NCBI GenBank assembly: GCA_029260075.1
Contig: JAJDDY010000069.1
Coordinates: 19,660-83,659 of the forward strand
DNA: 64,000 nt
Source of the DNA: Phycisphaerae bacterium
GTDB taxonomy: Bacteria; Planctomycetota; Phycisphaerae; UBA1845
Reading direction: 5' to 3'
Shown here: positions 43,269-51,583 of the stretch, in pieces
Numbering within the stretch: the first letter of the stretch is position 1
Layout: the number at the start of each line of letters is the position of its first letter
The notes under the pieces: model-generated
What the model was told of the DNA's origin: nothing
The model's input: only the letters and a program-made list of their open reading frames with translations
Databases searched by the model: none
Made by a program: the position numbers and the translations under genes

Positions 43269-44300
43269 ATGACGAAGGATCGACCCAACGACGAACGACC
43301 AGCCTCCGAGATCATGCTTTACCAGACGGAGGACGGTACGACCCGGCTGTCCGTGCGCCTAGAAGATGAAACGGTCTGGCTGCCCCAAGCCATGATGGCT
43401 GAGCTGTACCAGACGACCAAGCAGAATATCAGCCTGCACGTTCGTAACATCTTATCAGAGGGCGAGTTGGAGGAAGAGTCAGTTGTCAAGGATTCCTTGA
43501 CAACTGCCGCTGACGGCAAGCGTTACCGTACGATGTTCTATAGCCTGCCCATGATTATCGCCGTCGGCTACCGAGTTCGATCCCACCGGGGTACGCAGTT
43601 TCGGCGCTGGGCGACCGAACGCTTGAGCGAGTATGTCGTCAAGGGCTTCACGATGGACGACGAGCGACTCAAGGAAGTTCGCACGCTCGGCACGGACTAC
43701 TTCGACGAGCTGCTCGAGCGCATCCGCGACATCCGAGCTTCGGAAAAGCGGTTCTACCAGAAGGTGCGCGACATCTACAAGCTGGCCATCGACTACGACG
43801 CGAAGGCTGAGCAGACCAAAGAGTTTTTTCAGATTGTCCAGAACAAGTTGCACTGGGCGATCACGGGCAGGACGGCGGCGGAGATTATCTCCGAGCGCGC
43901 CGATGCTGCGAAACCCAACATGGGTCTGACGGCTTGGAAGGGTGCGAAGGTGCGCAAGGCGGATGTCACGGTCGCCAAGAACTATCTTGGCAGAGACGAA
44001 GTTCAGAGCCTCAACCGGATCGTTACGATGTACCTTGATTACGCCGAGTCGCAGGCAGAGCGTCGTCAACCGCTCCACATGCGGGACTGGCGCGAGAAGC
44101 TGGATGCATTTCTTCAATTCAATGAGCGTGAGATACTCCAAGACGCGGGCAAGGTGTCGATGGATGTGGCCAAGACACTTGCGACGGAGCATCACGAGAA
44201 GTTCAACAAGCGACGGTTGCTGGAAGATTCTCAAGAGGCGGATGAGTTCGACGATGTGGCAAAGCGGATTGAAAAAGAAAGCAAGGAGGACAAGCGATGA
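43269..44300 (+). CDS. RhuM family protein
   Basis: 343 residues, GGAG 9 bases before the ATG. MLYQTEDGTTRLSVRLEDET, VWLPQAMMAELYQTTKQNIS, GKRYRTMFYSLPMIIAVGYR and SHRGTQFRRWATERL are the well-known RhuM/virulence-protein signature. Members are common in defence islands and mobile elements and some are linked to Fic proteins, but the biochemical role is not established. The C-terminal half is helical and charged. Intact here. Confidence 0.92.
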   Translation: MTKDRPNDERPASEIMLYQTEDGTTRLSVRLEDETVWLPQAMMAELYQTTKQNISLHVRNILSEGELEEESVVKDSLTTAADGKRYRTMFYSLPMIIAVGYRVRSHRGTQFRRWATERLSEYVVKGFTMDDERLKEVRTLGTDYFDELLERIRDIRASEKRFYQKVRDIYKLAIDYDAKAEQTKEFFQIVQNKLHWAITGRTAAEIISERADAAKPNMGLTAWKGAKVRKADVTVAKNYLGRDEVQSLNRIVTMYLDYAESQAERRQPLHMRDWREKLDAFLQFNEREILQDAGKVSMDVAKTLATEHHEKFNKRRLLEDSQEADEFDDVAKRIEKESKEDKR

Positions 44301-44479
44301 ACGCGACGCGGGGCAACGCAATCCGCAATCAGCTACGATTTGGAAACCGTCATCGAGGCGATAGAACATCTTGACGCCCCGCGGCTCGCAACGTTTGAGG
44401 GCGTTGTCTTCGAGTGCGTGCGTCCCACCGAGAATAGGTGAAGATCGCCTGTACTATCGAACGCGCTACGCCCCTTTCG

Positions 44480-45349
44480 TCAACTCGGTGCTTCGGATAC
44501 TGGGCGGTCCCGGTCGTCGGTTTCGGCTCGCGTTTGTCGCAATGACCCCGTGATGGCGTACATGACCGCGCAACCTATGAAGAATACGCCGAACGCGGCC
44601 ACCACCGATGCCCCGGTGGGCAAATCCCAGGCCGCACTTGCGAGTAGTCCTCCCGCGCTGGCCAGAACACCGAAGCCCCACCCGGCAAGCAGCCGACGAC
44701 CGATGGAGCGAAAGAACATCATTGCACAAACAGCAGGCACGACCAGGTAGCTGAACACGAGAAGAACACCCGCCATTTGCACGGAACTGGTAACCACGAT
44801 TCCGAATGTCATGTAGAAAATGAAATCCAGCAAGCGAACACGTATACCCGATGCTCTCGCGTCTTCCGCTGAAGCAGATATCGCAAAGAACTGTCGACGT
44901 AGTGCGATGTGGACCGAAGCTACCGCCGCGTAGATCGCGCACGTCTTAACGACTTCCGACCAATCGACAAACAGAAGCCGCCCCACCAACATGTGCTCGA
45001 TCTCCTCCTTGCCGATTGGGAGCTTGGAGAGAACCAAGATCGCCAATGCACTGCTTACGGCATAGACCGTTCCGATGATCGCCTCCTGCGGTACACGGCG
45101 GTCACGAAAGCGACCCAATGCGAAGACCGCCGCGCCGACAAACGTGAAACCCAGCGCAAACGCGTACGTCGCCAGCGTGTGCGGCTCATAACCGCACAGT
45201 GTGCCAAATGCCGCACCGAATGCGGCGATCTGCGCCAACGCTAGGTCAACAAAGATCACACCTCTCGTGACGACGTGGATGCCGAGATAGCAATGGATAC
45301 CGGTGAGGATCAGGCATGCGACGAACGGGGCAGCGAGAATGTCAAGCAT
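44480..45349 (-). CDS. ABC-3 family metal-ion transporter permease (ZnuB/TroC-like)
   Basis: 289 residues with about 8-9 membrane helices. IHCYLGIHVVTRGVIFVDLALAQIAA is the hallmark N-terminal segment of zinc/manganese ABC permeases, and SYLVVPAVCAMMF is the coupling-helix region. It transports Zn2+ or Mn2+ across the inner membrane with a binding protein and ATPase. The binding protein gene lies just upstream. No ATPase gene is found in the window, so the module depends on one elsewhere or has lost it. Confidence 0.92.
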   Translation of the reverse strand: MLDILAAPFVACLILTGIHCYLGIHVVTRGVIFVDLALAQIAAFGAAFGTLCGYEPHTLATYAFALGFTFVGAAVFALGRFRDRRVPQEAIIGTVYAVSSALAILVLSKLPIGKEEIEHMLVGRLLFVDWSEVVKTCAIYAAVASVHIALRRQFFAISASAEDARASGIRVRLLDFIFYMTFGIVVTSSVQMAGVLLVFSYLVVPAVCAMMFFRSIGRRLLAGWGFGVLASAGGLLASAAWDLPTGASVVAAFGVFFIGCAVMYAITGSLRQTRAETDDRDRPVSEAPS

Positions 45350-45417
45350 TGTTGGTTGACTCCTTGTTCTTGGATACGGTGGGGCGGCAGGTTGGCTGGC
45401 CCTCGCGCGAAACGCCG

Positions 45418-46419
45418 TTATTCGCTTCGCTTCGGTTTGACTCCAACCTCTTTGAACGCCGCGATAAGCTGGTCGATGTCGTATTCAAAAAGTTTTTCAT
45501 AGGTGTCAATCCCCGGAATCGCCTTTACTTCTTGTGCCAATACAACAGCCTTACCACTGACGCGCCCGGCTACGGATTGGGCGTTCTGGAGACTATTGAA
45601 CGTTTCCACGATTATGATTTTCGCCCCTTGGGATTGCATGTTTTCGACACATTCGATCAAATGCCTCGGCCCCGGAGAAATGCCGGGTTTCGGTTCCACC
45701 TCGCCGATGGACACCAAGCCAAAGCGAGCAAGGAAGTAAGGCCAAGTACGGTGGTAGGTGACCACCGGAATTCCATTGAACGGCTTCATTTTCTTGACGA
45801 GGCGATCGGCAAGGTCGCGCATCCGCTTTGCGTACGCTTTGTAGTTGGCCTCGAACTCATCGGCGGCGCTCGGTTCAATGCGCTTCAGCGCATCGGTAAT
45901 CGTTCGCGCAATGATGACGACATTCAACGGATCGAGCGCGTAGTGCGTGTTACCGAAAACATGGATGTCCCCCAGGGCACGCGTGAGCTGGCCTCTTTGG
46001 GGTACTTCCTTGAGCCGAATGCCGCGCGACAGATCGACATTACCCGGTCTGCCAGGCAGAAGATTCGCATTACGGGTCCCTTTCAGTAGCAATGGTGCCC
46101 ACGCCTCTCCATCAAGACCCGAATGGACGAAAAGCTTCGCCTTCTTCACCTTCATCATCTGGCTTGGACGGGGCGATACATTATGGGCATTTTCCGGTCC
46201 GCGCATCACGCTTGCAACGGAAACCCTGGAGCCACCAATTTGCTTCACAATGTCGGCGTAACCCGGTGTCGTGGTCACAACACGGACGGCTGCTTCGACC
46301 GGTGAACTGATGCCCACGATTATGGTCAATATGACGGCAGGAATAAAACCCTGCAAACAGGTTTTCCGTGGCGACTTTTCGGATCGCCTCTTCAAGTTAC
46401 AGTTGCACGAACAGATCAT
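45418..46419 (-). CDS. Metal ABC transporter substrate-binding protein (ZnuA/TroA-like)
   Basis: About 333 residues from ATG 46419 (GGGAG upstream); 46431 is also possible. The signal peptide is preceded by a Lys/Arg-rich n-region (CLQGFIPAVILTIIVGISSP). VRVVTTTPGYADIVKQIGGS starts the TroA fold, and FVHSGLDGEAW, GDIHVFGNTHYALDP and VVTYHRTWPYFLARFGLV carry the His residues likely to bind metal. Typical of periplasmic Zn2+/Mn2+ receptors. The 5' end overlaps the lipoprotein gene, and the permease gene follows 68 bases downstream. Confidence 0.9.
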   Translation of the reverse strand: MICSCNCNLKRRSEKSPRKTCLQGFIPAVILTIIVGISSPVEAAVRVVTTTPGYADIVKQIGGSRVSVASVMRGPENAHNVSPRPSQMMKVKKAKLFVHSGLDGEAWAPLLLKGTRNANLLPGRPGNVDLSRGIRLKEVPQRGQLTRALGDIHVFGNTHYALDPLNVVIIARTITDALKRIEPSAADEFEANYKAYAKRMRDLADRLVKKMKPFNGIPVVTYHRTWPYFLARFGLVSIGEVEPKPGISPGPRHLIECVENMQSQGAKIIIVETFNSLQNAQSVAGRVSGKAVVLAQEVKAIPGIDTYEKLFEYDIDQLIAAFKEVGVKPKRSE

Positions 46420-46618
46420 CGCCGCTCCCATTTCCTTGTGTGAAAGAAGCCGTGGGAAAACGCAGTTCGAAGAAAGCGTTGATGAGTCCCGTGGTTGTTG
46501 TGATGGCCCCATCCTGCAATCCAGCGACGACATTTGTCAGCACTTGATCGGCGCATCCGGAGCACGTCAAGCCGAGCGCAAGAGCTAGCCCTGGCACAAG
46601 AGTCGGTAATCTTTTCAT
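46397..46618 (-). CDS. Small lipoprotein in the metal-uptake operon
   Basis: 73 residues from ATG 46618, with AAGGA 7 bases upstream. LPTLVPGLALALGLTCSGCA is a lipoprotein signal (lipobox TCSGC). The short mature part QVLTNVVAGLQDGAITTTTG LINAFF-type sequence is not recognised. It is sandwiched between the porin and binding-protein genes, so it probably serves the same uptake system. Confidence 0.6.
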   Translation of the reverse strand: MKRLPTLVPGLALALGLTCSGCADQVLTNVVAGLQDGAITTTTGLINAFFELRFPTASFTQGNGSGDDLFVQL

Positions 46619-46647
46619 TTCGAGTTCCTTGTTGTTCATTTTCGATC

Positions 46648-48045
46648 TTACCGATGGACCCAGTAAGGGTGTGGCGGATGGGCTCCGATCACGCCCGTGA
46701 ACTGCAAGAGCACGATGTCCTCGCTGTCAGATCCTCGATCGTTATCGATCCAGCGGTGCTGGTATTCGAGTCGTGCCCTCAAGAATTCGCTGATGTACCA
46801 TGTAGCATACGGCGACAAAGCGAAGTCGGAGTCTCCGGTTCCCCGTGATTCGGAGTTGGGGAACTCGGTATAGTCCGCGCGCAGCCCTGCGTACCAATCG
46901 CGATTGAGCTGGTATTGACCGAGCGCGTAGGCTCCGAAACTCGTGTTTCGTTCAGAGCGGAACGGTCCGCGATCGATATCGTTTCGTGCCCAAAAAAGCT
47001 CGCTTTGCAGCACCAGACTGTGAAACTTGCTCGGATCAGGGTCGAGCCAATGATAGGTAACATCGAGGCCGAACAAGTTTGCATCAAAGTCGGAATCCTG
47101 ACTAGTGCTACCAAACAAATAGGAGCCTCCGATCTCCAACGAGCTCGTTTCTGTCAGATCATCGAAGTACTTGACGTGCCCCACGACGGCGGGGTTGTCC
47201 GCATTGGGACCGCCGAGAATGGGCGACTCATCGCCACCGTCGGAGTTTACGACCTGCACTGTGGCCTCGATGTATTTGTCCCACGGGTTCGGTACGAGCC
47301 AACTGAGCGAAGCCCCTGTCGTGAGCAACCCCTCCGGTCCAAGAAAGCTCCGGACAGCCAGGGGTCGATCCACCTGGGGAAGGTCGTGTGTGTGAAGCGT
47401 ATTGTTTACACCGAAGACGTTTCGGAATTTACCGAACTTCAACGACAAGTCATGGGGCAACGAATGGAAGTTGATGAACGCCTCTTCAATATCGACATTC
47501 CGATTTGTGTTGATGTCTCCGGTCCGATCCTGTTCAATTTCCTCTTCCAGCGTGAGGATGACCACGCCGTCGGCCGATGGGGAAATCGCGGCCCGAAAGT
47601 CCAACTCGACTTCGCGCAGGTTGAAGCGGTTCAACGCCTTGTTCCTGCCTCGGCTGGAAACGCTACCTCCCCCGTCAAAGAAGATTGTGGTCTGCGGGTT
47701 CAACTGGTTGGTAGCTCCGAACCCCGACGCTGATAGGCCGAACGGACTGCTTGACGGCTGCGGTTCAGCCAACTCGGATTTGACCGCCTCCGTAATCTCT
47801 TCGATCTCTCGCGTGCGTTCGTCGTCGGTAGTTGGCCGCTCGATCCGTTCCAACCTTTCTTCCAGTTCCTCAATGTGACGCTGGTCGGACTCATGCCGTG
47901 TCTCCAAGGCGTCGATCCTCTTGCTTAGCTTTTCGAGCATATTTGCTATGTCTTTCTGTGCTCCTGGGTCCGTTTGACCGGCGGCCACACCGGCCAATCC
48001 GATCCACATAACAAGGGCAGCACACGCAAGCGAAACTCGTCGCAT
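46648..48045 (-). CDS. Outer-membrane porin with N-terminal coiled coil
   Basis: About 465 residues from ATG 48045 (TTGGAG 6 bases upstream; a TTG at 48057 is also open). Signal peptide VSLACAALVMWIGLAGVAAG, then a coiled coil (about residues 35-90, IEELEERLERIERP) of the SlyB/OprO type. The rest is beta-rich with short aromatic strands (FNLREVELDFRAAI, LSLKFGKFRNVFG, TSFGAYALGQYQLN), ending LLQFTGVIGAHPPHPYWVHR. It resembles phosphate-selective/OprO-like porins and carboxyl-terminal His residues could bind metal. By context it imports metal across the outer membrane. Confidence 0.82.
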   Translation of the reverse strand: MRRVSLACAALVMWIGLAGVAAGQTDPGAQKDIANMLEKLSKRIDALETRHESDQRHIEELEERLERIERPTTDDERTREIEEITEAVKSELAEPQPSSSPFGLSASGFGATNQLNPQTTIFFDGGGSVSSRGRNKALNRFNLREVELDFRAAISPSADGVVILTLEEEIEQDRTGDINTNRNVDIEEAFINFHSLPHDLSLKFGKFRNVFGVNNTLHTHDLPQVDRPLAVRSFLGPEGLLTTGASLSWLVPNPWDKYIEATVQVVNSDGGDESPILGGPNADNPAVVGHVKYFDDLTETSSLEIGGSYLFGSTSQDSDFDANLFGLDVTYHWLDPDPSKFHSLVLQSELFWARNDIDRGPFRSERNTSFGAYALGQYQLNRDWYAGLRADYTEFPNSESRGTGDSDFALSPYATWYISEFLRARLEYQHRWIDNDRGSDSEDIVLLQFTGVIGAHPPHPYWVHR

Positions 48046-48078
48046 GGTGTTCTCCAATTTGGCTACTGCATACCAATT

Positions 48079-48098
48079 GCGCGCGGGAAACCGCGCGC
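48079..48098. terminator. Perfect GC-rich hairpin upstream of the porin gene
   Basis: GCGCGCGG-GAAA-CCGCGCGC: 8-base perfect stem with a stable GNRA tetraloop. No T run follows. It sits in the porin 5' region, 34 bases before the ATG, so it may attenuate or stabilise mRNA rather than end it. Confidence 0.5.
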
Positions 48099-48120
48099 TA
48101 ATCCGAACGCTTCATCGTGA

Positions 48121-48135
48121 ATAAAATATCGTTAT
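48121..48135. promoter_or_regulatory. Candidate metal-regulator operator
   Basis: ATAA-7 bases-TTAT inverted repeat (ATAAAATATCGTTAT) in the AT-rich spacer before the porin operon, overlapping the stop codon of the upstream gene. Fur/Zur-type boxes are AT-rich palindromes of this sort, but the match is short. Confidence 0.3.
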
Positions 48136-48536
48136 GCTGTGACAGCGAAGGCAGGCGGACCGCGTGGAGTGTCGGGCCAAACCCAATCTGCGGATGATGG
48201 AACGATCCGGTTATTTGGGATCCTAGCTACGGTACTCGTGGCACCGAGGTCAATACGGAACGCCCACTCCGTCAGGCGCGATACCGCGTGGGATTGGCAG
48301 ACGATGCAATGGGCGGCGTCGTGGGAACCGCGGTGGTGATGGTGATGAGTGGGGTCGTCGCACGGGCCATTACAATCTGCACGGAGAACTGGCCCCTGAC
48401 TCTGCGCCGCTTGGCACACGTCGCATCGCTGTGGAGCCTCAACGACACCATGAACCAGCGGGGCAGCCAGGTAGGCACCGTAGGCTAGTAGTAGTAGACG
48501 CTGGCGATTTCTTGTACTGCGCTGCAAAGGAAGCAT
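48132..48536 (-). CDS. His- and Cys-rich DUF2946-like secreted protein
   Basis: 134 residues. A hydrophobic N-terminal segment (LLLLAYGAYLAAPLVHGVVE) is followed by CDVCQAAQ, a His cluster DDPTHHHHHRGSHDAAH, then CIVCQSHAVS and the C-terminal TPRGPPAFAVTA. CxxC pairs, His clusters and a final RGPP motif are as in DUF2946-type proteins that accompany metal transport genes. Probably an exported metal chaperone or buffer. First gene of the metal-uptake group. Confidence 0.7.
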   Translation of the reverse strand: MLPLQRSTRNRQRLLLLAYGAYLAAPLVHGVVEAPQRCDVCQAAQSQGPVLRADCNGPCDDPTHHHHHRGSHDAAHCIVCQSHAVSRLTEWAFRIDLGATSTVARIPNNRIVPSSADWVWPDTPRGPPAFAVTA

Positions 48537-48559
48537 CCTCCGTGGTCATCGACGACATG

Positions 48560-49509
48560 CGGAATCATACCAGAGCGGCGAGACTTGTCTATTCGGGCGT
48601 GATCGACGAGGGCATCGGCACTTGCTACACACGGACCGGACGGCGGTTCTTCAACGACGATGCGGACGAGGCTGAGTTCTTGCAGCGAATCGGTGCCGCA
48701 ATCGAGACGGCGGGGCTGTGGCAGGAGTTCGTCACCGACTGGCTTTGCCTCGATTGCGAGCTGATGCCCTGGTCAGCCAAAGCCCAAGAGCTACCTCGCA
48801 CTCAGTATGCGGCTGTCGGTGCGGCTGCTCGGGCTGCCGTTCCTGATGTCGTTGACGCGCTTGCTCTGACGGCCGAACGCGGATGCGGCATGAATGGATT
48901 GCTGGAACGATATCGCGCAAAGGGCGAATGCTCATCAAAGTTCGTGGACGCCTACCGCCAATACTGTTGGCCGGTTGCGTCTGTCTCCGACTTGAAGCTC
49001 GCACCGTTCCACATCCTCGCCAGCGAAGGTGCGGTTCATGCTGACAAGAATCACGCCTGGCACATGGAGACCCGTGCCCGGCTGTGTGCCGCCGATGAGG
49101 AACTGTTGCTGGCGACGGTGAACAAGCTCGTTGATCTTGGCGATTCGCAGAGCGAACAGGATGGATGCCAATGGTGGTCGGAGCTAACCGGTCGCGGCGG
49201 CGAAGGCATGGTCATCAAACCGTTGACGTTCACGGCAAGGGGAAGAACGGTCTCGCTCAGCCAGCGTTGAAGTGCCGTGGTCAGGAGTACCTACGGATCA
49301 TCTACGGCGCGGAGTATACAGCCGACGAGCATCTCGACAGACTCCGCAAGCGTTCGGTAAGCGCGAAACGCTCGCTCGCATTGCGCGAATTCGCACTTGG
49401 TATGGAAAGTCTCGAACGATTCGTCCGGCGAGAACCGCTCCGCCGCGTTCACGAGTGCGTCTTCGGCGTCCTAACGCTCGAAAGCGAACCCGTTGGCCCG
49501 CGACTATGA
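48560..49509 (+). pseudogene. pnkP: Remnant of bacterial PnkP (polynucleotide kinase-phosphatase-ligase), ligase part only
   Basis: About 310 codons matching the C-terminal adenylyltransferase (ligase) module of bacterial PnkP, an RNA repair enzyme. GIGTCYTRTGRRFFND, DWLCLDCELMPWSAKAQELP, YCWPVASVSDLKLAPFH, GRGGEGMVIKPL and VKCRG-type ALKCRGQEYLRIIYG are near-diagnostic. The kinase and phosphatase domains and the catalytic Lys motif (EKHMGSR type) are missing, because the 5' end is replaced by sequence overlapping the DUF2946-like gene. A frameshift at about 49240 moves the reading frame before LAQPALKCRG. The gene cannot act as a ligase. Confidence 0.85.
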
Positions 49510-49607
49510 TGGTGAATCGCTCGTATCTCATCTCACCTGACCAGAGGCCGCAACTGGAAAAAGTCAGGGCTTGAGACTCCAATGCCGGGGACGGACGGCT
49601 CCTTTCT

Positions 49608-50314
49608 CTATGAGCCGATTGCAATCTCGCTGATGCGCTTCGGCGTGAATAGGATGTCGCGCTCCACGGTAAGATTTCCGTGTTCCATGCGCAGCGCGTC
49701 TATCTCCGACACGCTGAAACTGCCCCACTCGGTTTCATGGCCGCGGACCAAGCCATAGCAGATGTCGTCACCATCGAACGAAGTGACATACCAATCCCAA
49801 ATCGACCACGGTGAGAACCACTTGACATGGACGATGGGGTCAGCCCCTCGTAGCAATGTGGGTCGAGGAGGAACATGTCATCAGCACCCAACTCGATCAG
49901 GATGGGTTGCCAGCCTTCTGGGGTAGACGCTCGTCGCCAGCGATCTAGCTGTTCCTCGGTGGGCCGCTCCTCATCATCGAAATCGCCGAACATGTCGTAC
50001 AATTCCTTGCGGGCTTCCTCGATTGTCATGACCGGGATGTACGGCGCAGGTGACCCACGATGAAGGAAGTCGGCCAGCCTGCTCATCTCCTGCTCTGGAG
50101 ATATCGCGCTAGCCAAGCGGTCAATCCGGCGGCGAGCTTCTTCCACATCATCCACGCCGTCGAGGGCTATGAGCCGACGACGCGCAACTTCCTCGTTTTT
50201 TGTGCGAAGATAGACTTTGGGGTAGGATGTCGTTCCGTTCCGCTCGTTGCGGATCGTGATGAACCTGCGATTGGTCTTACTCTCGGTTTGGAGTCGTACT
50301 TGTGGTCGTGCCAT
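49608..50314 (-). pseudogene. DUF2958 protein with a frameshift
   Basis: The N-terminal frame (from 50314, MARPQVRLQTESKTNRRFIT) carries a helical segment and DMFLLDP; the second frame (to 49608) reads LLRGADPIVHVKWFSPWSIW and CYGLVRGHETEWGSFSVSEI, which is the DUF2958 domain. The two join seamlessly if one base missing at about 49864 in the run after CTCGAC is restored. DUF2958 proteins are common on mobile elements and have no known activity. Either a recent pseudogene or a sequencing error. Confidence 0.78.
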
Positions 50315-50376
50315 ATTGTCATCCTCGGCGGAGAAACGCTGCCCGTGAGGTATCCGCTTGGGGATCGACCGGGAAA

Positions 50377-50400
50377 AGTATTCTCCCTAGTATTCTCCCT
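50377..50400 (+). repeat. Right arm-type tandem motif of the island
   Basis: Two tandem GTATTCTCCCT units (12-base period), identical to 39546-39569 except at one position. It lies 75 bases before the right tRNA repeat and in the same orientation as the left copy. Confidence 0.7.
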
Positions 50401-50475
50401 TTTGCCGAAACCGCTGTTACCGAGGGATTGCAGGAAGTGACGCAAGTGCTTATTCTACAGTAGGTTATAGCTTAT

Positions 50476-50510
50476 TCGCCACCGTAGCTCAGTTGGTAGA
50501 GCAGCGGTTT
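50476..50510 (+). repeat. Right attachment repeat (attR)
   Basis: 35 bases identical to 39461-39495, covering the 5' half of the intact tRNA-Thr. The island thus carried a replacement 5' half that restored a full tRNA on integration. Confidence 0.85.
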
Positions 50511-50550
50511 TGTAAACCGCAGGTCAACGGTTCGAGTCCGTTCGGTGGCT
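50478..50550 (+). tRNA. tRNA-Thr (anticodon TGT)
   Basis: 73 bases fold as a normal cloverleaf: acceptor GCCACCG/CGGTGGC, D arm GCTC-AGTTGGTA-GAGC, anticodon stem GCGGT/ACCGC with loop TTTGTAA, T arm AACGG-TTCGAGT-CCGTT, discriminator T. The anticodon TGT reads ACA/ACG threonine codons. CCA is not encoded. It is the intact boundary gene of the island. Confidence 0.96.
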
Positions 50551-50652
50551 GTTGCGAAAGTCCCGCTAATTCAAACACATCCTCAAGTACCGCAAGGAGT
50601 TGCGCGCTGTCGAGTTGTGAGATATTGTCAAATCCTGTGGATCAAGTCATGA

Positions 50653-51096
50653 TCAGGCGGCCTCTTCTTTGATTCCGTCGACGAACTGAACGCCGCGGAT
50701 GACATCTGGCAACAGCGCCGAGCCGTTGAGTGCTCGGCAGGTTTTTTCGGCACACATCGTCAACTTGAACACCATGGCCAGGCAGGCGGCACGGGCGCCG
50801 TTTCCTTTGGTTCTCTTGGTTCGTAATCGCACCGTCGCAAACGTCGACTCCATCGGGTTCGTCGTGCGAATGTGCATCCACTGCTCGGCTGAAACGTCGT
50901 GGAACGCGAGCAACTCGGCTCGGTCCTTGGCCAAGCACGCCGCTGCCTTGGGATACTTCGTCTGATACGATTCGACGAAGAGATCAAACGCTGTGTTCGC
51001 ATCCTGACGTGTCTCGGCCATCCAGATGCCGTGCAACATGCTCTTGGCTTTGGCCTGTTTGCCCTTCGGCAACTTGTTGAACACATTGCCGGTCTA
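50653..51096 (-). mobile_element. IS256-family transposase remnant
   Basis: About 145 C-terminal codons: KLPKGKQAKAKSMLHGIWMA, YPKAAACLAKDRAELLAFHD, WMHIRTTNPMESTFATVRLR and KRTKGNGARAACLAMVFKLT are IS256/mutator-type transposase signatures including the third acidic catalytic residue (in NPMEST). The N-terminal two thirds is missing (stop codon and foreign sequence upstream at about 51100). A likely right end of the IS (TCCACAGGATTTGACAATAT) lies about 20 bases beyond the stop codon at 50640-50621. Inactive. Confidence 0.82.
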
Positions 51097-51105
51097 TTGA
51101 AGTCG

Positions 51106-51583
51106 CCCGAAAGTGCGCAAGCATTGATGCAAGACAGGCTCATCGGATTCGCTTGAGCGAGACGCCCCGATACCGCTGCTCTGCGCTGAGCAAGGCACCG
51201 TAGTCAGAGAGGGTAAGGGCGTCACGGCGCTGGTCTGCTCCTCGAATTTGGTGTGCGTACAACGGCTGAGCGCCAGGTTCACATCGCTGTGACGGGCAAC
51301 CTCGGGTGGAACGAACGATGGCGCTTCAGTGGTTATCGATGGCGGAGCGTCAAGACCCGGGCCGGCTAGAGCAGTATCAATCCGAGCGTAGCGAGTTAGA
51401 CGATCGTTAGGGTTGCGCGCTATGCGCGTAAGTCTCTTGCTGGGTCAATGAGTGGACCAGGAAAGGGGCCACTGATAGGCGTTGCACACGCGCAGAATAT
51501 TCGGGATCGGGTAGTCGCGGCTTACTGCCTCGGGATGAGAAACCAAAAAAAAAACGCAGAGCTTCTTGAGGTGAGTTTGCTCA
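51106..51583. other. Non-coding region between the IS remnant and ECF sigma gene
   Basis: Nothing convincing is coded. A run of 10 A lies near 51545. The mixed composition suggests scarred insertion DNA. Confidence 0.4.
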
